Assembly: GCA_945952225.1 (NCBI GenBank)
Contig: CAMFHP010000014.1
Location: forward strand, 34,523-98,522
Reading direction: 5' to 3'
DNA: 64,000 nt
Source: an uncultured Myxococcaceae bacterium
Lineage (GTDB): Bacteria > Myxococcota_A > Polyangia > Polyangiales > Ga0077539
Position 1 is the stretch's first letter. Every line of letters starts with the position of its first letter. The notes below the pieces were generated by a model, which was not told the DNA's origin, ran no database searches, and saw nothing but the letters and a program-made list of their open reading frames with translations. Shown one piece after another: positions 26,741-36,076 of the stretch. The translations under genes and the position numbers were made by a program.

Positions 26741-27943
26741 ATGGAAATCAAGACCAACCGCGTCTACGACTTCATGAGCATCCGGCGATACTGGATCGCC
26801 TTCTCGCTCATCATGTCGGTCCTCTCGGCGATCCTGATCTGGAAGCCCGGCCCCCGCTACGGCATCGACTTCATGGGCGGCACCGAGCTCACGGTGCAGT
26901 TCAACAGCGCGGTCTCGACGGACGACATCCGTCAGGCGCTCGAACGCATGGGCAACGAGCGCCCCGAGGTGGTGCCCACCGCCAGCGCGCAGCGTCCCAA
27001 CGAGTTCATCATCCGCGTCGAGAAGACCTCGTCGCTCTCGAACGCGGAGCGTGACTCGATCAAGCGCGAGACCGAGCGCCGACTCGCCGCGACGCCTGAC
27101 CGTGGCTCGCTCGGTGACTTCCGCCTCTCGCCCGGCGGCGACCATCTCATCGTGCAGATCAACGGCGGCGACATGTCGGGCACCGACGTGGCCTCGCTGC
27201 TCCGCGACGCGGGCGCCAACGTGCGCGGCGACACGGCGATCCAGATGGGCGCGCGCGACGAGCACCGCTGGCAGGTTCCCCTCGTGGGCGTGGGCGACCG
27301 GATCTTCCGCCAGCTCACGGGCTCCCGCGATCAGGGCGGCCTCGGCGTCGAAGGGCGCCTCAACGCCAGCGTGTGGGTGTCGCCCAAGGCCGGCAAGGAG
27401 CTCCGCGACGCGGCCGTGCGCGCGGTGGCCTACTCGATCGTGTTCATCATGATCTTCGTGGCCTTCCGCTTCGACCTCCGCTTCGCGCCGGGCGGCGTGC
27501 TCGCCCTCACGCACGACGCGCTCGTCACGCTCGGCTTCTTCGTCGTGACCCGCAAGGAGGTCACCATCTCCACGGTGGCCGCCATCCTCACGGTCGTGGG
27601 CTACTCGATGAACGACACGATCATCGTGTACGACCGCATCCGCGAGAACCTCGCGCGCCGCAAGAACGCGCGCATGCTCGACGTGATCAACATCTCGGTG
27701 AGCGAGATGCTCTCGCGCACGATCCTCACGTCGACCACCGTGGTGCTCTCCGTCGCGGCCTTCGCCATCATCGGCACGGGCGTCATTCGCGACTTCGCGT
27801 GGGCCATGATCGTCGGCGTCGTGGCGGGCACCTACAGCTCGATCTACGTGGCCGCGCCCTTCACCGAGTGGATCGACACGCGCTTCTTCCACACGCCCGA
27901 CGCCGCCGCCCCCGCGGGCGAAACCGCCTCGACGAGCGCCTGA
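26741..27943 (+). CDS. secF: Protein translocase subunit SecF
   Basis: This 400-residue partner of SecD has an N-terminal helix, then GIDFMGGTEL, a periplasmic domain and five helices including ILTVVGYSMNDTIIVYDRIREN. It is longer than many SecF proteins (about 300-320) because the periplasmic region between residues 60 and 230 is enlarged. It is co-transcribed with yajC and secD. A 7-bp inverted repeat (CGTCGCG at 27947, CGCGACG at 27977) follows the stop but has no T tract. Confidence 0.95.
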   Translation: MEIKTNRVYDFMSIRRYWIAFSLIMSVLSAILIWKPGPRYGIDFMGGTELTVQFNSAVSTDDIRQALERMGNERPEVVPTASAQRPNEFIIRVEKTSSLSNAERDSIKRETERRLAATPDRGSLGDFRLSPGGDHLIVQINGGDMSGTDVASLLRDAGANVRGDTAIQMGARDEHRWQVPLVGVGDRIFRQLTGSRDQGGLGVEGRLNASVWVSPKAGKELRDAAVRAVAYSIVFIMIFVAFRFDLRFAPGGVLALTHDALVTLGFFVVTRKEVTISTVAAILTVVGYSMNDTIIVYDRIRENLARRKNARMLDVINISVSEMLSRTILTSTTVVLSVAAFAIIGTGVIRDFAWAMIVGVVAGTYSSIYVAAPFTEWIDTRFFHTPDAAAPAGETASTSA

Positions 27944-28087
27944 TCCCGTCGCGGCCCACGCCGCGCGTCTCACCCTCGCGACGCCACGTCGCCGTTCCCC
28001 GCAACAACCCGCACACGCTACGATCGCGGCCCTGAATGCCGGGCGACGATCGGCGCATCCACGCCATCGCCCGACGGAGGATCACGC

Positions 28088-28903
28088 ATGGAACCCACGG
28101 AATCGCTCAAAGACTCGGTCCGCGCGCACTGGGAGGCCGAGACCTGCGGCACGCGCGGCGTCGACACGGGCGACCGCAAGGCCTTCTTCGACCAGATCGA
28201 GCGAGAGCGCTACGAGTGGGAGCCGTACATCCGGCCCTTCGCGCAGTTCGAACGCGGACGCGGCAAGCGCGTGCTCGAAGTGGGGGTCGGCGCGGGCACG
28301 GACTTCATCAACTGGGTGCGCAACGGCGCCATCGCGTCGGGCGTCGACCTCACCGAGCGCGGTGTGGAGCTCACCCGCGAGCGTGTGGCCCTCGAAGGCT
28401 TCACCGCCGACGTGCAGCAGGCCGACGCCGAGCGCCTGCCCTTCGAAGACAACACCTTCGACATCGTCTACTCGTACGGCGTGCTGCACCACAGCCCCCA
28501 CACGGTGCGCGCGATCAGCGAGGTGTACCGCGTGCTCAAGCCAGGCGGCACCGCGCTCATCATGGTCTACCACCTCGAGTCGTGGACCACGCTGATGCTC
28601 TGGACGCTCCACTGCCTGCTCAAGGGGCAGCCGTGGAAGAGCCCGCGTTGGGCCGTGTACCAATACCTCGAAAGCCCCGGCACGAAGGTCTACACGGTCG
28701 ACGAGGCGCGCACGCTCTTCGGTGACTTCTCGCACGCGAAGGTGTGGACGCAGCTCGCGTTCGGCGACCTGCTGAAGTTCCGTCTCTCCAGCAAGTACGA
28801 GCACCCGCTGCACCGCGCGCTGTTCGCGCTCTACCCCCGTCGGCTCGTGCAGTTTCTCGGCGACCGCTTCGGTCTGTGCCTCTTCATCGAGGCCACCAAG
28901 TAA
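28088..28903 (+). CDS. Class I SAM-dependent methyltransferase
   Basis: This 271-residue protein has motif I VLEVGVGAGTDFINW, an acidic residue in GVDLTERGVEL, and the post-motifs DADAERLPFEDNTFDIVYS-like and VYRVLKPGGTALIMVYH. These fit a Methyltransf_11-type enzyme. It lacks features that would name the substrate; sterol/quinone-type and small-molecule methylases share this layout. GACGGAGGATCACGC gives a good ribosome site. A TACGAT box about 65 bases upstream could be its promoter. Confidence 0.83.
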   Translation: MEPTESLKDSVRAHWEAETCGTRGVDTGDRKAFFDQIERERYEWEPYIRPFAQFERGRGKRVLEVGVGAGTDFINWVRNGAIASGVDLTERGVELTRERVALEGFTADVQQADAERLPFEDNTFDIVYSYGVLHHSPHTVRAISEVYRVLKPGGTALIMVYHLESWTTLMLWTLHCLLKGQPWKSPRWAVYQYLESPGTKVYTVDEARTLFGDFSHAKVWTQLAFGDLLKFRLSSKYEHPLHRALFALYPRRLVQFLGDRFGLCLFIEATK

Positions 28904-28972
28904 CCGGTTGCCAGGCTGCCGACCGCAAACGAGACAGACCCCCCGCGACGGTGCGATAGACACCGCTCGCGC

Positions 28973-30682
28973 ATGCACGACGCCCCCGAACGCCCCGCCA
29001 CGCTCGACCCCGCGGCCCTCGATGACGCCGCGGCTGCGCTCACCCGCGCGCTCCAGCTCCATCCGCTCGTGGCGCGTGTCGTCGCGATGCGCGGCGGCAC
29101 CACGCCCGACCGCGCGCGCCGCTGGCTCTCTCCACGCCTCCAGGACCTCACGCGCCCCGACGCGATGATCGATCGCGACCGCGCCGCGGAGCGCATCGTC
29201 GACGCCGTGAAGCGCCGCGAGCGCATCGCCGTGTTCGGCGACTACGACGTCGATGGGATCACCAGCGCCTCGCTCCTCTCGCGCGTCCTGCGCCGCCTCG
29301 GGGGAGAGGTCTCGACGCACGTCGCCTCGCGCTTCTCCGGCGGCTATGGGCTCAGCGATGCGGCCGTCGATCGCATCCTCGCGGATCGACCCACGCTGCT
29401 CATCACCTGCGACTGCGGAACGAGCGATCACCCGCGCCTCGAACGGCTCCGCGCGCTCGGCGTCGACGTGATCGTGGTCGACCACCACAAGGTGCCCGAC
29501 GAGGCGCTCCCCGCGCTGGCCTTTCTCAACCCGCATCGCCCCGACTGCGGCTTCGCGTACAAGCACCTCGCGAGCGTGGGCCTCGCGTTCTCGATCTCCG
29601 CCGCGGTGCGCGCGCGCCTCGATGCCAACCTCGACCTGCGGCCGTACCTCGACCTCGTCGCGCTCGGCACCATCGCCGACGTGGCGCCCCTCGATGGCGA
29701 CAACCGCATCCTCACGCGCGTCGGACTCAATCGCATCGCCGACGGTGAGGCAGGCCCCGGCGTGAAGGCGCTCCTCGGTGAGGCGAAGGTGCGCTTCCGA
29801 CTGACGGCGCGCGACGTGGGCTTCTCCGTGGCGCCGCTGCTCAACGCGCCCGGACGGCTCGGCTCCGCGGTGCCCACGCTCGAACTGCTCATGACCGAAG
29901 ACGCCACGAAGGCGGCGTCGCTCGCGCGCGACCTCGCCGAGGCCAACGTGCAGCGCCGTGAGATCTCTGCGGCGCTCATCGACGCGGCGACGAAGCAGGT
30001 GACCGAGGTGTACGGCGACGAGCTTCCGCGCGGCATCGTGGTGGCGGGCGACGGATGGCACCACGGCATGGGCGGCATCGTCGCGGGACGCCTCGTCGAT
30101 CGACTGGGTGTGGCCGTGGCCGTCGTGGCGATGGAGGGCGACGAGGGCGTCGGGTCGGTGCGCGCGCCCAAGGGGGCGAAGCTCTACGACGCGGTGGTGC
30201 GCTGTCGTGAAGACCTGGTGACCTTCGGCGGCCACGATGGCGCCGCGGGGCTGCGCGTGCGGCGCGACCGGCTGGAGGCGTTCCGGGCGTCGTTCGCGCG
30301 GGCGTTCGAAGGCTTTGCGGGCCCCGCGCCCGCCGAGGAGCGCTGGGATCTGGAGCTCACCGAGGCCGACCTCACCGCGGACCTCGGCGTCGACCTCGCG
30401 TCGCTGGAGCCCACCGGCGAGGCCAACCCCGAGGTGCGCGTCTGCGTGCGGGCGGCGAGGATTCAAGACGCGCGGGCCATCAACGACACGCACCTGCGGC
30501 TCTCGTTCGCGATGGGGCGGCGATCGATTCCCGCGTTCGTGTTCGATGGCGTGTCACGACGAGCGCGGGGAGAGATTCCGCTCGTGGGCACGCGCGTCGA
30601 CGTGGTGGGCGCGCTGCGCACCGACCCGTGGAACGGCCCCGGCGCCGTGCAGCTCGACCTCGCCTCCATTCGCGCGGTGTAG
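28973..30682 (+). CDS. recJ: Single-stranded-DNA-specific exonuclease RecJ
   Basis: This 569-residue DHH-family nuclease has FGDYDVDGITSASLL, the DHH motif VVDHHKVPDE, LGTIADVAPLDGDNR, NAPGRLGSA and the DHHA1 signature FGGHDGAAGLRV. RecJ degrades ssDNA 5'-3' in recombinational and mismatch repair. The C-terminal OB-fold domain (about residues 450-569) is present. The ATG is not preceded by a ribosome site; a TAGACA box ends ten bases upstream. If the RecT-like protein at 9240 needs a 5'-3' exonuclease, this is a candidate in trans. Confidence 0.94.
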   Translation: MHDAPERPATLDPAALDDAAAALTRALQLHPLVARVVAMRGGTTPDRARRWLSPRLQDLTRPDAMIDRDRAAERIVDAVKRRERIAVFGDYDVDGITSASLLSRVLRRLGGEVSTHVASRFSGGYGLSDAAVDRILADRPTLLITCDCGTSDHPRLERLRALGVDVIVVDHHKVPDEALPALAFLNPHRPDCGFAYKHLASVGLAFSISAAVRARLDANLDLRPYLDLVALGTIADVAPLDGDNRILTRVGLNRIADGEAGPGVKALLGEAKVRFRLTARDVGFSVAPLLNAPGRLGSAVPTLELLMTEDATKAASLARDLAEANVQRREISAALIDAATKQVTEVYGDELPRGIVVAGDGWHHGMGGIVAGRLVDRLGVAVAVVAMEGDEGVGSVRAPKGAKLYDAVVRCREDLVTFGGHDGAAGLRVRRDRLEAFRASFARAFEGFAGPAPAEERWDLELTEADLTADLGVDLASLEPTGEANPEVRVCVRAARIQDARAINDTHLRLSFAMGRRSIPAFVFDGVSRRARGEIPLVGTRVDVVGALRTDPWNGPGAVQLDLASIRAV

Positions 30683-30722
30683 CGCCCTGCCGTTTGTTGG
30701 ACGCCCCCGCGCGCGTCTGTCT

Positions 30723-31262
30723 ATGAGCGTGTCCATGCGTGGCACCGGCTCGCTCCGTTCTCTCCTCGTCGCGTGTGTGCTCTCGGCCGTCGCGGCGTGC
30801 TCGCGCCCACCGCAGACCGCGTACACCTTCGATCCCGCGCCCGGGGGATGGGAGTTCTCACGCGCCTCGTCGGGCGGCACCGTGCGCTCCGAGGAGTACG
30901 CCCACGACGTGCACGGCGAACACCTCGAAGTCTTCGAAGTGGGACGCCCGTCTCCAGGCACCAACGCCGCCGAGTTCACGGCCCTCGCGCCTGCTGCACG
31001 CGTGCTTCCGACGCTCGGTGACACCACCACCACGATGCGCGCGCTCGACGACGACGAGCTCGCCGGCGCGCAGGGCTTCTGGATCGCGCAGTACGGCCGT
31101 CGCGGCGGCGAGTCGATGCAGGCCGCGGTCTACATCGTACCCAACGGTCGTCGGCACTTCGTGGTGCGTCTGAGCTCGAACGAAGACGACGTGGAGCAGC
31201 TCCGCGGATGGCTCCGCGACACGCTGCTCCGCAACTTCACGTTTCCTGCGCCGGTTCGCTGA
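30723..31262 (+). CDS. Putative lipoprotein
   Basis: This 179-residue protein has a lipobox (VLSAVAAC) after a basic N-terminus. The mature part looks like a single alpha/beta domain with AQGFWIAQYGRRGGESMQAA and RRHFVVRLSSNEDDVEQL. That pattern is reminiscent of PsbP/DUF1795-like folds that mediate surface or secretion functions, but this is a weak resemblance. The start may be ATG 30723 or 30735. Its 3' end overlaps the convergent hypothetical gene by 26 bases. Confidence 0.65.
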   Translation: MSVSMRGTGSLRSLLVACVLSAVAACSRPPQTAYTFDPAPGGWEFSRASSGGTVRSEEYAHDVHGEHLEVFEVGRPSPGTNAAEFTALAPAARVLPTLGDTTTTMRALDDDELAGAQGFWIAQYGRRGGESMQAAVYIVPNGRRHFVVRLSSNEDDVEQLRGWLRDTLLRNFTFPAPVR

Positions 31263-31788
31263 GCGGCGCCTCGTCGTCGTCGTCGGCCGCCGTCGCGTCG
31301 TCGTCGCGCGCGGCGGTCTTGCTGGCCCGCGCACCACGCGTCGGCTTGTCGGCCTTCGCGTCGCGGTGCTCGATGCGCGCGGGCCCCTTCCCGAGCTCCG
31401 CACGCATCTCGTCGACGGGCTTTCGCACGAGCAGCGCCACGAGGAGCGCGACGTGCTCGCGCGGAACGAACGCGCGCCAGGTGTCTTCGTCGGTGACCAC
31501 CGAGAGGTAGCCCGAGAGCGCATCGACATCGACGCGCTTCACCACGCCCGGCGCGCACAGCCGATCGATGGAGGGAACCTCGCGGTCGTTGGCCTCGCGC
31601 CAGGCCTTCGTGGCCGCGCCGATCGTGTCGGCCGTGACGACGGTGCCGGGTGCGAACAGCGCGACGATCCACGCGTCGACGGGGCGGGCCTTGCGGGCCT
31701 TCTCCTCGGCGGGTGCGGGCTCGTCGGCGAGCGAGTCGAGCGCGGCCTCGCGGAGCGCGTCGAGCGATTCGTCGGCGGTGCGGCTCAT
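31237..31788 (-). CDS. Hypothetical protein in carboxylase operon
   Basis: This 183-residue soluble protein has a folded middle (residues 37-135, PVDAWIVALFAPGTVVTADT, VVKRVDVDALSGYLSVV) flanked by charged low-complexity ends rich in Lys/Ala and Asp. There is no EAMKM biotinylation motif, so it is not a biotin carrier although it follows the carboxyltransferase gene by four bases. No family is recognised. Confidence 0.6.
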   Translation of the reverse strand: MSRTADESLDALREAALDSLADEPAPAEEKARKARPVDAWIVALFAPGTVVTADTIGAATKAWREANDREVPSIDRLCAPGVVKRVDVDALSGYLSVVTDEDTWRAFVPREHVALLVALLVRKPVDEMRAELGKGPARIEHRDAKADKPTRGARASKTAARDDDATAADDDDEAPLSEPAQET

Positions 31789-31792
31789 GGGT

Positions 31793-33364
31793 TCAGACCG
31801 GGATCACCCCGCGCTTGCGCCGCGGCCGTTCGACGGTCTTGTGCTGCGCGAGCTCGAGGCCCCACGCGAGCGTGCGGCGCGTGTCACGGGGGTCGATCAC
31901 GTCGTCGACGAGCCCCCAGCCCGCGACGCGCGTCACGTCGATGTAGCCCTGGAGCGTCTCGACGAGCTGCTTCTTCATCTCGGGCGGCACCTCGCCGCCG
32001 CCGAAGAGTTTGCGCGCGGCGATGCCCACCATGCCCTCGGCGCCCATGACCGAGATCTCGGCGCCGGGCCACGCCACGAGGAGGTCGGGCTCGTACGCGC
32101 GGCCGCACATCACGAAATAGCCTGCGCCATAGGCCTTTCGCACGACCACCGTGAGCTTCGGCACCGTCGCCGCGCTCATCGCGTGGAGCATCTTCGCGCC
32201 GTGCCGGATGATCCCCGCGTGCTCGACCTTCGTGCCCACCATGAAGCCCGGCGTGTCCTGCAGGAACACCAGCGGGATGTTGAACGCGTCGCAGAGCTGG
32301 ATGAAGTGCGCGCCCTTGTCCGCCGCATCGACGTCGAGCACGCCGCCGAGGTGCATGGGGTTGTTCGCCACGATGCCCACGGAGCGGCCCTGGATGCGCG
32401 CGAGGCAGGTGATGAGGTTGCGCGCGAAGCGGGGCTTGAGGTCGAAGACGTCGCCGTGGTCGACCACCGCGCGGATGACCTTGTACATGTCGAACGCGCG
32501 CCGCGGCGAGTCGGGCACGATGTCGAGGAGTGACTCTTCGCGACGGTCCACGGGGTCGGCGCAGGGCACCACGGGCGCGGGCTCGTCACAGTGCGAGGGG
32601 AAGAACGAGAGGTACTTGCGCACCGCATCGATGCACGCGGGATCGTCGGCGAACTCGCCATCTCCGACGCCCGAGACCTCGCAGTGGATCTTCGATCCGC
32701 CGAGCTCCTGCTCGCCCACGTCTTCGCCCGTCACGGCCTTCACGAGGGGAGGGCCCGCGAGGGCCATGGAGCCCACGTTCTTCACCATGGGCACATAGTC
32801 CGCGAGGCCGGGAATGTAGGCCGTTCCCGCGGCGCCGGGGCCGACCATGGCGGCCACCTGCGGCACGACCCCCGACATGATCACCTCTTCGCGAAAGAGG
32901 TGTCCGTGGCCCGCGAAGAGCGAGATGGCGTCTTCGCTGTTCTTGCCGGGCTCGATGCGCGCGCCCGCCGAGTCGATGAACCACACCATCGGATGCCGAC
33001 CCTTGAGGGCCATCTCGCGCATGCGCGTGACCTTCACCTCGCCGGTCTCACCGATGGAGCCGCCCTTCACGGTGAAGTCGTACGCGGCCGAGCAGACGAT
33101 GCGCCCGTCGACGCGTCCGAAGCCGCACACGACCGCGTCGGCCGGGGGCTTGTCGTTGCCGTCGGGCCCCGCGGCGGCGCCCATCTGCGTGCCGTGCATG
33201 CCCACTTCGAACCACTCGCCGTTGTCGAAGAAGCGCGCGAAGCGCTCGCGGGCCGTGAGCTTGCCGCGCTCATGCTGCTTCGCGACCTTGTCGGGGCCGC
33301 CCATCTCTCGCACCCGGGCGCGCCGCGCTTCGAGCTCGGCGACCCTCTCTCGCATCGTAGGCAT
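31793..33364 (-). CDS. Acyl-CoA carboxylase carboxyltransferase subunit
   Basis: This 523-residue protein has both crotonase-like halves of the PccB/MccB family. Marks include the oxyanion segment GAAGTAYIPGLADYVPMV, FLQDTPGFMVGTKVEHAG and the C-terminal HKTVERPRRKRG, close to the family's NRPKRK end. It transfers CO2 from carboxybiotin to an acyl-CoA such as propionyl- or methylcrotonyl-CoA. No biotin carboxylase or biotin carrier gene is adjacent, so partners must be elsewhere. It follows BKACE and enoyl-CoA hydratase genes on the same strand. The specific acyl-CoA cannot be told from the sequence. Confidence 0.9.
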   Translation of the reverse strand: MPTMRERVAELEARRARVREMGGPDKVAKQHERGKLTARERFARFFDNGEWFEVGMHGTQMGAAAGPDGNDKPPADAVVCGFGRVDGRIVCSAAYDFTVKGGSIGETGEVKVTRMREMALKGRHPMVWFIDSAGARIEPGKNSEDAISLFAGHGHLFREEVIMSGVVPQVAAMVGPGAAGTAYIPGLADYVPMVKNVGSMALAGPPLVKAVTGEDVGEQELGGSKIHCEVSGVGDGEFADDPACIDAVRKYLSFFPSHCDEPAPVVPCADPVDRREESLLDIVPDSPRRAFDMYKVIRAVVDHGDVFDLKPRFARNLITCLARIQGRSVGIVANNPMHLGGVLDVDAADKGAHFIQLCDAFNIPLVFLQDTPGFMVGTKVEHAGIIRHGAKMLHAMSAATVPKLTVVVRKAYGAGYFVMCGRAYEPDLLVAWPGAEISVMGAEGMVGIAARKLFGGGEVPPEMKKQLVETLQGYIDVTRVAGWGLVDDVIDPRDTRRTLAWGLELAQHKTVERPRRKRGVIPV

Positions 33365-33415
33365 CGGGAACGTCTCTCCGTGGGTGTGGTGGAACGAAGT
33401 GCTTCGGGCGCAGCG

Positions 33416-34219
33416 TCAGCGGCCCGTCCAGCGGGGGCTGCGCTTCTCCATGAAGGCCATGAGACCCTCGCGCGCGTCGTCGGTCGCGAAGAGCGCGAAG
33501 AGCTCGTCGCGGAGCATCGGGAGCGCCTGATCGAGCGCCATGTCTCCGAGCTTCGACCACGCCGCGAGGCCGCGCGCGATGGCCGTTGGAGACTTCTGTG
33601 CGAGCGACTTCGCGAGGGCGTTCACCTCGTCGTCGAGGCGCTCGGGGGGCACCGCGCGGTTGATGATCCGGAGCTTCGCGGCCTCGTCGGCCGACATCTT
33701 CGCGCCGAGGAGCATCATCTCGAGCAGGTCGCGCTTCGCCACGGTGCGGGCGAGCACGGCGGAGATCATCATGGGCCACAGCCCGCGGTGGATCTCGGGG
33801 GTCGCGAACACCGCGGTCTCTGCCGCGAGGGCGAAGTGCGACGCGGCCACGAGCCCGAGGCCGCCACCCATGGCCACGCCCTCGACGCGCGCGATGATGG
33901 GCACCGTCGAGCGCACCATCGCGAGCATCAGGTCGGCGTAGTCGCCGCGCACGGGGAGGGTGCTGATGGTCACGCCACCGGTCATGGCGCCGAGGTCACC
34001 GCCCGCGCAGAAGTTCGAGCCAGCGCCGGTGAGCACGATGGCCCGCACCTGGTCTTCGCGCGTGGCGTTGTCGAGCGCGTAGAGAAGCTCGTTGGCCATC
34101 TCGGGCCCGATGGCGTTCTTGCGCTCGGGGCGGTTGAGGGTGAGCGTCGCGACGCGGCCGCCGTCGACCTCGGAGAGGGCGTAGGTGATCGTGTGGTACA
34201 TCGCCGTGGGCTCCGTCAC
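33416..34219 (-). CDS. Enoyl-CoA hydratase/isomerase family protein
   Basis: This 267-residue crotonase has the oxyanion-hole segments GAGSNFCAGGDLGAMTGG and GVAMGGGLGLVAAS and a Glu in ATPEIHRGLWP at the usual catalytic position. It hydrates enoyl-CoA esters in fatty-acid or branched-chain acid breakdown. A GTG at 34219 overlaps the BKACE stop by four bases (GTGA); the ATG at 34201 is the alternative. Confidence 0.9.
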   Translation of the reverse strand: MTEPTAMYHTITYALSEVDGGRVATLTLNRPERKNAIGPEMANELLYALDNATREDQVRAIVLTGAGSNFCAGGDLGAMTGGVTISTLPVRGDYADLMLAMVRSTVPIIARVEGVAMGGGLGLVAASHFALAAETAVFATPEIHRGLWPMMISAVLARTVAKRDLLEMMLLGAKMSADEAAKLRIINRAVPPERLDDEVNALAKSLAQKSPTAIARGLAAWSKLGDMALDQALPMLRDELFALFATDDAREGLMAFMEKRSPRWTGR

Positions 34220-35079
34220 TGCGCGCGGGGCGGGAGGGCGAGCATCGCGCGCGCCTCGTCGACGGTGGCGACCGTGCGGCCCACGTCGCGGACCATCTGC
34301 GCGGCCTTCTCGACGAGCTCTCCGTTCGAGCGCGCCATGGCCCCATCGGGGAGGTAGAAGTTGTCTTCGAGCCCCACGCGGATGTTGCCGCCGAGCGTGA
34401 GCGCCGCCGCGCAGAGCGACCACTGCTCGCGCGAGATGCCGACGACCTTCCAGGTGCTCCCCGCGGGGAGGTTCTCGGCCGCGAAGGCGAGGTGCTTCGT
34501 CGTGGCCTTGATGCCTCCCACGACGCCCATCACGAGGGAGAAATCGAGCGGTCCCTTGAGCAGCCCCATGTCGGCGAGGGCCTCGGCCGACGAGGCGTGT
34601 CCCGTGTCGAAGCACTCGAGCTCGGGCTTCACGCCCGCGTCATTCATCTTCGTGAGCAGCTCGGTGATGTAGTCGAACGAGTTCTCGAACACGAAGTTGA
34701 AGACCCAGCCTTTGCGCTTCGGGTTGTACTTCGCGTAGTTCATCGACCCCATGTTGAGGGCGCCGATCTCGGGCTTGTAGTCCGTGATGTGCGGCGCCTT
34801 GCGGCCCTCGGGATCGATGGTGCCCGTCGAGAAGTTCAGGATGATCGGACACACCGCCCGGATCGCATCGCCGATGGCCCGGTAGCGCGCGGCGGTGTAG
34901 TCGGGCATGCCGTCGTCGGTGCGCGCGTGGATGTGCAGCACGGTCGCGCCCGCGTCCCATGCGCGCTTCGCCTCGCGGGCGAAGTCGTCGACCGTGTACG
35001 GAATCGCTGGGCACTGCGCGCGCGACGTGACCACGCCGCTGAGTGCGCAGGTGATGATGACCTTGTCGTGGGTGCTCAT
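34216..35079 (-). CDS. Beta-keto acid cleavage enzyme (BKACE, DUF849)
   Basis: This 287-residue Zn-dependent enzyme of the Kce family has the metal pair HIHAR and the conserved Glu in VGLEDNFYLPDG, with ILNFSTG and DTGHASSAEAL as further family marks. BKACE enzymes condense a beta-keto acid with acetyl-CoA and split it to acetoacetate and a new acyl-CoA; Kce itself acts in lysine fermentation. Together with the hydratase and carboxyltransferase, this suggests a catabolic operon for a keto- or branched acid. The exact substrate is unknown. Confidence 0.9.
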   Translation of the reverse strand: MSTHDKVIITCALSGVVTSRAQCPAIPYTVDDFAREAKRAWDAGATVLHIHARTDDGMPDYTAARYRAIGDAIRAVCPIILNFSTGTIDPEGRKAPHITDYKPEIGALNMGSMNYAKYNPKRKGWVFNFVFENSFDYITELLTKMNDAGVKPELECFDTGHASSAEALADMGLLKGPLDFSLVMGVVGGIKATTKHLAFAAENLPAGSTWKVVGISREQWSLCAAALTLGGNIRVGLEDNFYLPDGAMARSNGELVEKAAQMVRDVGRTVATVDEARAMLALPPRAQ

Positions 35080-35155
35080 GGCGGTGCCGCAGGGTACAAC
35101 CGCGACCCCTCGCGGAGCGCTCGAAAACCGCGCATTTCGAGGGCGAAACAGTGTC

Positions 35156-35183
35156 TTGACGCCCCGCGGTGCGATGGTAGCGT
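35156..35183 (+). promoter_or_regulatory. Sigma70-type promoter candidate
   Basis: TTGACG (35156-35161), a 16-base spacer and TAGCGT (35178-35183) precede the gene at 35258 by about 70 bases. The gene also has a GGAGG ribosome site at 35249-35253. This is the classic leadered arrangement, in contrast to the leaderless-looking genes nearby. Confidence 0.45.
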
Positions 35184-35257
35184 GCCGAACGTTTCGAGAC
35201 GGCCGCGCTACGTACAGCGTGGGACGCACGCACACGAACAGGTCAGTCGGAGGCTTC

Positions 35258-35983
35258 ATGCGCAAGGCGGTCGCTGCCATCACCCTCGCGGGACTCGCGA
35301 GCACGGTCCTTCTCACGCACACCAGCACTGCGCAGGCGCAGACGAACGTGAACGTCGTCACGCCCACTGCGAAGGGCATCGTCGGTTGCGCGCTCCTCGG
35401 CGCCGAAGCCGTGACGCTCGTGCAGGCCGCCGCAGGGGTGCGTCCGCGATGGGCGTACATCGTGTTTCCGCTCGTGGGCGCCGCGGCCGGCGGCGTGGGC
35501 GGCTACTTCCTCGAAGACGCGGCGGCGGGCGGCACCGACACCACGCTCACGGCGCTCTCGGTGGGCTCGCTGGTGCTGGGCCTCGGCCTCGTGGTGCCCA
35601 GTGTGATCGCCTACGTGAACGCCACCAACTACCGCCCCGAGAACGACCAGCCCGCCGAAGACGCCGCGCCCGAAGCCGGCGCCATCGACGAGAGCGCGGG
35701 AACGCCCGCCGAAGCGGGAGCCCCGGCCCCTGCGTCGAGCGGCGGCACGGGTGGCGGTACGCCGAGCTCGAACACGCAGTCGTCGCTGATCCTCCGTCGC
35801 ACGCGCTCCGTCGCGTCGCCGGTGCTTCGCTCCACGGGGCTCGTCGACTTCGCGCAGGGCTCGATGTCGCTCGCGGTGCCCGCGATCAGCGTCGAGAACA
35901 GCATCTCGCTCCAGGAGATGCGCCAGTACGGCATCGGCGGTCAGACCGAGCTGCGCATGCCCATCCTCTCGGGGTCGTTCTGA
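35258..35983 (+). CDS. Secreted/membrane protein of unknown function
   Basis: This 241-residue protein has a signal peptide ending at AQAQ, two hydrophobic Gly-rich segments (about residues 38-70 and 85-115), a Pro/Ala/Glu linker and a beta-rich end (LRRTRSVASPVLRSTGLVDF... MPILSGSF). The pattern of a short membrane hairpin and a C-terminal beta region recurs in myxobacterial envelope proteins. GGAGG at 35249-35253 sets the ATG at 35258. No family is recognised. Confidence 0.65.
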   Translation: MRKAVAAITLAGLASTVLLTHTSTAQAQTNVNVVTPTAKGIVGCALLGAEAVTLVQAAAGVRPRWAYIVFPLVGAAAGGVGGYFLEDAAAGGTDTTLTALSVGSLVLGLGLVVPSVIAYVNATNYRPENDQPAEDAAPEAGAIDESAGTPAEAGAPAPASSGGTGGGTPSSNTQSSLILRRTRSVASPVLRSTGLVDFAQGSMSLAVPAISVENSISLQEMRQYGIGGQTELRMPILSGSF

Positions 35984-36020
35984 TCCGCGCGCCGCGCTTC
36001 GCCGCGGCCCGACACACTCG

Positions 36021-36042
36021 CAACACCCGGTCCCGGGGGTTG
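36021..36042. terminator. Imperfect hairpin after the gene ending at 35983
   Basis: CAACACCCGG and CCGGGGGTTG can pair over ten positions with one mismatch. The apex is too tight, so the real loop must be larger. No T tract follows. It is a weak terminator candidate. Confidence 0.25.
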
Positions 36043-36076
36043 TGATTCCCCACGAAGCACGAGACATTCTCCGTCC

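Noticed and set aside
28082..30493. 803-codon minus-strand frame opposite recJ and the methyltransferase
   Set aside because: Spans two genes with complete motifs on the plus strand; antisense composition only.
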